Assembly: GCF_004799665.1 (NCBI RefSeq)
Contig: NZ_CP031310.1
Span: 550,887-614,886, forward strand
Source of the DNA: Halapricum salinum
GTDB taxonomy: Archaea; Halobacteriota; Halobacteria; Halobacteriales; Haloarculaceae
Length of the DNA stretch: 64,000 bases
Direction: 5' to 3'
Shown here: piece after piece, positions 59,515 to 64,000 of the stretch
How positions within the stretch are numbered: position 1 is the stretch's first letter
How the letters are laid out: the number at the start of each line of letters is the position of its first letter
Made by a program: the position numbers and the translations under genes
The notes under the pieces: model-generated
The model's database searches: none
Told to the model about the DNA's origin: nothing
The model's input: only the letters and a program-made list of their open reading frames with translations

Positions 59515-60393
59515 CTACAACTCAGCGCCGACGTACAGCGTGACGACGAGGAAGACCCACACCAGGTCGACGAAGTGCCAGTACATCGAGACCGTCGTGA
59601 CCGAGGTGTGTCGCTCCGCGGAGTACTGCCCGTAGATGCTGCGGACGAAGACGATGCCGAGCAGGAGTGCGCCGAGGGTGACGTGAGCGCCGTGGAGGCC
59701 GGTCAGGCCGTAGAAGGCGCTGCCGAAGACGCCGTCAGTGAGCGTGAAGCCATCGTGGACGATGAACTCGTAGTACTCGTAGATCTGCCCGCCGATGAAG
59801 ACGATTCCCAGCAGGAGGGTAATCCCGAGCAACCGGATGTAGCGCGTGCGGTTGCCGTTTCGAAGTGCGACGTGCGCGAAGTGCAGCGTCACACTGGACG
59901 CCAGCAGGATCGTCGTGTTGATCAGGATGAGACTCCCCAGCAGCTCGGGGAACCCGTCGGTACTCCAGGCTCCGGCCCGGATGAAGAAGTAGTAGACGAA
60001 ACCGGCCCCGAAGGTGGCGATCTCCGAGCCGAGGAACAGTACCATCCCGAACCTGAGGCCGCTGCTCCCGTGACCCTCGGTCCCGTGCTCCCAGTAGTTG
60101 ACGACGAACGCGTGATATAGCCAGCCGTAGATTCCGACCAGCAGCGTCAGGACGCTGAGTGAGACCACCGCACCACCGACGATCTGCATGGTGACGGCCG
60201 TCCCTCCGATCGAGGTCAGCGTCATGTTGTCGTTCATACCCCAGACCAGCAGGGCAGCACCGACGTAGATCATGCTGCCGCCGACGGCGGCCACGAACGG
60301 CCACCAGCTCGCCTCGCCGAACCCGCGGGGCCAGTCCTCGACCGCCGGGAGGTGGTGATCCCCGTGGTCGTCTGTTTCTGCAGCCATATCCAT
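59515..60393 (-). CDS. coxC: Heme-copper oxidase subunit III
   Basis: The 292-aa protein has seven transmembrane helices and the subunit III landmarks: PWPxGxGEASWWPF (about 20-33), FGMVLFLGSEIATFGAGFVYYFFI (about 115-138), HFAHVALRNGNR, YYEFIVHDGFTLTDGVFGSAFYGLTGLHGAHVTLGALLLG and SMYWHFVDLVWVFLVVTLYV. It stabilises subunit I of the terminal oxidase. No subunit I/II gene lies next to it in this window. A second in-frame ATG six nt downstream (60387) is possible. Confidence 0.93.
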   Translation of the reverse strand: MDMAAETDDHGDHHLPAVEDWPRGFGEASWWPFVAAVGGSMIYVGAALLVWGMNDNMTLTSIGGTAVTMQIVGGAVVSLSVLTLLVGIYGWLYHAFVVNYWEHGTEGHGSSGLRFGMVLFLGSEIATFGAGFVYYFFIRAGAWSTDGFPELLGSLILINTTILLASSVTLHFAHVALRNGNRTRYIRLLGITLLLGIVFIGGQIYEYYEFIVHDGFTLTDGVFGSAFYGLTGLHGAHVTLGALLLGIVFVRSIYGQYSAERHTSVTTVSMYWHFVDLVWVFLVVTLYVGAEL

Positions 60394-60472
60394 GCGTTAC
60401 GAGTCGACCGCTAAAAACCCTCCCAACTTCGCTTCGGAACATACTCGGGTCCGGGACCCCCAGGACCGACAC

Positions 60473-61852
60473 ATGCACAGCCGGCGAGTACGTCGCTGGG
60501 AGACGCTCGCGTCGTGGCTCGCGCTGCTGGTCGTCGCCGTCGGCCCGGCGGCCGCCCACGGCGCGTCTCTCGGCGGATCGCGCGAGACTGTCTCGATCCC
60601 GGCGTGGCTGTTCCTCCTCACTGGTGGCGCGGCCATCGGCGCGTCGTTCCTGCTGGCGTCGCTGGTCACCGACCGCGCTCTCATCGACGCCATCCACGGC
60701 TGGCGGCGGCCGATCCCGCTCCCCGGCGAACGCCTGCTTCGCGGGCTCCTGCAGCTCGTCGGCGTCGTCGGACTCGGTTTCGTCCTCGTCGTCGGATTTC
60801 TCGGCCCCGATCGGGGGACCGCCAACGCGGCCGTCCTGCTGGTGTGGGTCGGCTGGTGGGCCGGCTTTACGGCCACGACGTACCTCGTGGGCTCGATCTG
60901 GACAGCGCTGAACCCCTGGCGGACGATCGCCGAGCTATTGCCCTCGCTCGATCGGCCCTATCCCGAGCGACTCGGTGCCTGGCCCAGCGTGGCCGGACTC
61001 CTGGGACTGGTCTGGCTCGAAGTCGTCAGCCCCGTCGCCGACGCGCCGGGCGTGCTGGCGACGGTCGTCGCCGGGTATACAGTCTTCACGCTCGCTGGCG
61101 CGCTCGCGTACGGCTCGGAGATCTGGTTCGAGACGGTCGATCCCATTTCGCGGGTCTTTCGCTACTACGGGCGACTCGCGCCGCTGGCACGGGAAGACGG
61201 GAAAATCCGAGTTCGACTTCCGGGGACGGCGCTCTCGGAGACGCGGCTGGTCGACGGGCTCGACGAGGTCGCGTTCGTGATCGCGCTGGTCTGGGTGACG
61301 ACCTACGACGGCTTCGTCGCGACGCCGACCTGGCGCTCGCTGGCCGACCCGTTCGTCGCGGCCGGCGTCCCGCCGCTGGCCCTCTACCTTCTCGTCCTGC
61401 TCGCCGGGTTCGGCCTCTTCTTCGGTGTCTTCATCCTTGGCGCACGCTACAGCCGCCGACTCGCGGGGACGTACCTCTCCGCCACGGCGTTGACCCGTCG
61501 GTTCGCCCCGCCGCTGCTCGCGATCGCCGCCGGATACCACCTCGCGCACTACCTGGGGTACTTCCTCACGCTGGCCCCGTCGCTGGCAACCACGGCGGTA
61601 GCACCGTTGACACTCCTCGATACTGTGCCGGTGCTCGCGCTACCGGGGTGGTTCGACGGGATCGCGCTGGCGAGTGTCCTGCTCGGCCACGTCCTCGCGA
61701 TCTGGGCTGCCCACGCGACGGCGTTCGACCTCTTTCCCGGACGGCTGCAGGCCATCCGAAGCCAGTACCCCTACACTGTCGTCATGGTCGTCTACACCAT
61801 GTCCAGCCTCTGGATCGTCTCCCGACCGACCATCCCGCCCCCCTACGTATGA
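60473..61852 (+). CDS. Large polytopic membrane protein
   Basis: The 459-aa protein has an N-terminal signal-anchor-like segment (about 10-30, WLALLVVAVGPAAAHGA) and about eleven further hydrophobic segments to residue 450. Trp- and Asn/Pro-rich loops such as SIWTALNPWRTIAELLP and SEIWFETVDPISRVFRYYGRLAPL suggest a conserved fold, but no transporter or enzyme family is recognised. It lies head to head with coxC (79 bp apart) and overlaps the next gene by 4 nt, so it may contribute to oxidase assembly; that is speculation. Confidence 0.75.
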   Translation: MHSRRVRRWETLASWLALLVVAVGPAAAHGASLGGSRETVSIPAWLFLLTGGAAIGASFLLASLVTDRALIDAIHGWRRPIPLPGERLLRGLLQLVGVVGLGFVLVVGFLGPDRGTANAAVLLVWVGWWAGFTATTYLVGSIWTALNPWRTIAELLPSLDRPYPERLGAWPSVAGLLGLVWLEVVSPVADAPGVLATVVAGYTVFTLAGALAYGSEIWFETVDPISRVFRYYGRLAPLAREDGKIRVRLPGTALSETRLVDGLDEVAFVIALVWVTTYDGFVATPTWRSLADPFVAAGVPPLALYLLVLLAGFGLFFGVFILGARYSRRLAGTYLSATALTRRFAPPLLAIAAGYHLAHYLGYFLTLAPSLATTAVAPLTLLDTVPVLALPGWFDGIALASVLLGHVLAIWAAHATAFDLFPGRLQAIRSQYPYTVVMVVYTMSSLWIVSRPTIPPPYV

Positions 61853-62109
61853 CCAACGACCGCTACGACGTTCCGGCCGACGCAGAAGTCCACGAATGTC
61901 CATTCTGCAGCAGACCGTTCGCCGACTCGAAATCGCTGACGCTCCACGAAGGCCTCGACCATCCCGACCAACTCGGTGACGACGAACGAGTGGCGTTCGA
62001 GCGCGTCTACGACGAAGAGACCGACGATCTCCGGCGCTATCAGCTCATCGCGATCGGCGCGATCGTCCTGCTGTATTTCAGCCTTCTCATCGTCTACGCA
62101 CTCATTTGA
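61849..62109 (+). CDS. C2H2 zinc-finger protein with a C-terminal TM segment
   Basis: The 86-aa protein has a C2H2-type finger CPFCSRPFADSKSLTLHEGLDH (about 17-38) and one C-terminal transmembrane segment (about 65-85). Its ATG overlaps the stop of the preceding membrane-protein gene (ATGA), so the two are translationally coupled. A small tail-anchored zinc protein paired with a polytopic membrane protein suggests a complex. Confidence 0.8.
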   Translation: MTNDRYDVPADAEVHECPFCSRPFADSKSLTLHEGLDHPDQLGDDERVAFERVYDEETDDLRRYQLIAIGAIVLLYFSLLIVYALI

Positions 62110-62237
62110 TCGAATATATTCCATTATACACTACGTTCGTGAAATAGGTCCGTTTCGAGAGTCGTCATTCCAAACCATCCGGCCAAATGTCGACCAGTCG
62201 ATAGAGCCTCCGAAACGACGTTTCTCGATGGAAAATA

Positions 62238-62272
62238 GCCAAGAATATTAATACCCTTATTTGGCTTTAATA
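62238..62272 (+). promoter_or_regulatory. gltB promoter with inverted repeat
   Basis: GCCAA (62238-62242) and TTGGC (62261-62265) flank a TATA-like AATATTAATACC (62244-62255), and a second TATA-like CTTTAATAC follows (62265-62273). The ATG at 62329 lies some 55 nt downstream of the second one, giving a leader of about 30 nt. The rest of the 219-bp gap shows no gene. Confidence 0.4.
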
Positions 62273-62328
62273 CTCCCTTACCCCTTGAAGGATACCCTCT
62301 TATTACTGGAGACGTAAGTGAGGCGCAC

Positions 62329-64000
62329 ATGGCTGGACATCGATCAGGCGATGCTCCGGGCGGAGCCGGACCCGGGGTATCACAACTGGACGAACGGTCG
62401 AATTGCGGCGTCGGGGTCGTGATGGACCTCGACGGCGGTCGCGACCACTGGGTCGTCGCGGACGGCCTCGAACTGCTGGAGAACCTCGAACACCGCGGGA
62501 CCACCGGCGCCGAGGAGAATACGGGCGACGGCGCAGGGATCAAACTCCAGATCCCGCACGAATTCTTCGCCGACGAAGTCGACGCCGAGCTGCCCGACCC
62601 TGGGGCCTACGCTGTCGGGACGATCTTCTTCCCCCAGGACGACAGCGCGAGAGCTGAACTCCAGACGCTCGTCGAGGAACAACTCGCTACGGAAGGACTG
62701 GACGTGCTGGCGTGGCGAGAGGTCCCCACCGTCAACGGCGACCTCGGGGCGACCGCACTGGAGTCCGAGCCGGCCGTCTGTCAGGTATTCGTCGAGTCTT
62801 CGCTGGGCAACACTGGCGAGCAACTCAGCCGCCAGCTCTACGTCGGTCGCCGCGCCGTCGAGAACGGAATCGAGTCCCTCGCCGGCGACCAAGAGGGCGT
62901 CGAGCGCTTCTACTTCGTCTCGCTGGATCACAAGACCGTCGACTACAAGGGTCTGCTCAAGGCCGAGCAACTCCCCGTCTACTACCCCGACCTGACCGAC
63001 GAGCGCTTCGAGTCGACGTTCGCGATGGTCCACGCCCGCTTCTCGACGAACACGCTCGGTGCGTGGCACCTCGCTCACCCCTACCGGCGGATCATCCACA
63101 ACGGCGAGTTCAACACCATCGAGGGCAACATCAACTGGATGCGTGCTCGGGAAACCGACCTCGACAGCGATGTCTTCGAGAGCGCGGTCCCGGACGACGA
63201 GACGCCGGCCATCGAGAAGATCAAACCCATCATCGACGATCCGGACCAGTCCGACACCGCCAGCGTCGACAACGCGCTGGAACTCCTGCTGGAGTCGGGT
63301 CGTGATCTCCCCCACGCCCTCCGGATGTTGATTCCCGAGGCCTGGCGTCACGAAGACAACGACGTACCCGAGAAGCGCCGGGAGTTCTACGACTACCACG
63401 CCTCGCTGGTCGAACCGTGGGACGGTCCCGCACTCGTCGCGGCGACTGACGGCGAGCGGATCGGCGCCGTCCTCGATCGCAACGGCCTGCGGCCCTGTCG
63501 GTACGACCTGCTGGAAGACAACACGCTGGTCATGGCCAGCGAGATGGGCGCACTCCAGTACGACGAGAGCGAGATCCGCGAGCGCGGCCGTCTCCAGCCT
63601 GGCCAGTGTTTCCTCGCCGATCCAGAGGAAGGCCGGATCGTCCCCGACGAGGAGGTCTTCGAGGGGCTGATCGACGACAAATACGGCGAGTGGGTCGACC
63701 AGGAGCAGGTTCGGCTCCCCGAGATCGCCGCACAGGAAGATCACGGCCTTCACAACGACGTCCCGGGACTGCGTAACCAGCAGGCCCTGTTTGGCTACAC
63801 CTACGACGAGGTCGACCACCTGATCGAGCCGATGGCCGAGAAGGGCAAGGACCCGATCGGCTCGATGGGCGACGACACGCCGCTGTCGGTACTCAGTCAG
63901 CACAACCGCCCCCTGTTTAGCTACTTCAAACAGCTGTTCGCACAGGTGACGAACCCGCCGCTCGACTACATCCGCGAGGAGGTCGTCACCAGTCTGGAGT
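62329..64000 (+). CDS. gltB: Glutamate synthase large subunit (5' part)
   Basis: The open frame runs past the window edge, with 557 codons visible. The first 25 residues form a short propeptide ending RSN, followed by Cys26 in CGVGVVMDLDG, the N-terminal nucleophile of the class II glutaminase domain. Typical glutaminase segments follow: LENLEHRGTTGAEENTGDGAGI, SSLGNTGEQL, FAMVHARFSTNTLGAWHLAHPYRRIIHNGEFNTIEGNINWM, and the RNGLRPCRYDL region. The central and synthase (TIM-barrel) domains begin near the window end (PLFSYFKQLFAQVTNPPLDYIREEVV). It makes glutamate from 2-oxoglutarate and glutamine. Confidence 0.95.
   Translation, partial: MAGHRSGDAPGGAGPGVSQLDERSNCGVGVVMDLDGGRDHWVVADGLELLENLEHRGTTGAEENTGDGAGIKLQIPHEFFADEVDAELPDPGAYAVGTIFFPQDDSARAELQTLVEEQLATEGLDVLAWREVPTVNGDLGATALESEPAVCQVFVESSLGNTGEQLSRQLYVGRRAVENGIESLAGDQEGVERFYFVSLDHKTVDYKGLLKAEQLPVYYPDLTDERFESTFAMVHARFSTNTLGAWHLAHPYRRIIHNGEFNTIEGNINWMRARETDLDSDVFESAVPDDETPAIEKIKPIIDDPDQSDTASVDNALELLLESGRDLPHALRMLIPEAWRHEDNDVPEKRREFYDYHASLVEPWDGPALVAATDGERIGAVLDRNGLRPCRYDLLEDNTLVMASEMGALQYDESEIRERGRLQPGQCFLADPEEGRIVPDEEVFEGLIDDKYGEWVDQEQVRLPEIAAQEDHGLHNDVPGLRNQQALFGYTYDEVDHLIEPMAEKGKDPIGSMGDDTPLSVLSQHNRPLFSYFKQLFAQVTNPPLDYIREEVVTSLE

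Noticed and set aside
59453-59635. 60-codon plus-strand frame downstream of the TATA at 59433
   Set aside because: It runs antisense into coxC, and its composition is unlike haloarchaeal proteins.
62380-63903. 507-codon open frame on the minus strand
   Set aside because: It is antisense to gltB, which has a canonical Ntn cysteine and glutaminase motifs.
1-64000. tRNA, rRNA, RNase P or SRP RNA genes
   Set aside because: No cloverleaf, rRNA core or 7S landmarks were found in the intergenic regions by eye. A tRNAscan-SE/Infernal run would be needed to exclude a missed one.

Overview
The window is a typical haloarchaeal chromosome segment (class Halobacteria). Proteins are very acidic, GC is high, many transcripts look leaderless or short-leadered with TATA elements 25-30 nt before the start, and the gene set is archaeal: RpoL, L15e, ABCE1, SepF, the haloarchaeal actin salactin, the SAMP-activating E1 UbaA, phytoene synthase, bacterioopsin-activator-type regulators and archaeal MetRS. 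I cannot fix the genus from sequence alone. Almost all of it is densely packed housekeeping or conserved haloarchaeal DNA, with two AT-richer patches (about 50.4-52.0 kb and 55.05-56.95 kb) that look acquired.

Layout. 0-10 kb: rpoL, an NDH-2-like flavoprotein, a membrane protein next to salactin, a zinc-ribbon protein divergent from ubaA, a BtuF-like binding protein, and a rhodanese/metallo-beta-lactamase protein. 10-20 kb: SepF, a Tat lipoprotein beta-propeller, a DUF1028 Ntn-type protein, a histidine kinase with an unusual C-terminal beta-sandwich, a PUA protein, an RNase R-like nuclease and a PAS-GAF-BAT-HTH regulator. 20-32 kb: crtB, rpl15e, a PHP phosphoesterase, a lactate permease, ABCE1 with an EMC6-like protein, a nitrite-reductase-like flavoprotein, and several small membrane and acidic proteins. 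32-45 kb: a CPA antiporter with TrkA domains, MetRS, the NfeD/stomatin pair, a beta-carbonic anhydrase, SurE and a lone response regulator. 45-50 kb: gcvT-gcvH, a fused 3-hydroxyacyl-CoA dehydrogenase/enoyl-CoA hydratase and an acyl-CoA dehydrogenase (beta-oxidation). 50-57 kb: accessory patch with a triple hairpin, an amphi-Trp protein, an orphan ATP-grasp protein, a HEAT-repeat pseudokinase with a membrane partner, GDPD, and a low-GC beta-propeller. 57-64 kb: moaA, an Mrp/ApbC Fe-S carrier, cytochrome oxidase subunit III, a polytopic membrane protein with a C2H2 partner, and the start of gltB.

The most unusual non-coding signal is a family of roughly 60-bp palindromic units in two tandem arrays (403-670 and 19751-19980). 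Each abuts the stop codon of a protein gene, and the hairpin arms differ between units while pairing is kept, so the folded form seems to be selected. A second palindromic family with a similar spacing lies at 9968-10123, and a cluster of three near-perfect hairpins lies at 50298-50412. No CRISPR array, rRNA or tRNA was recognised, and no intact transposase gene was found.
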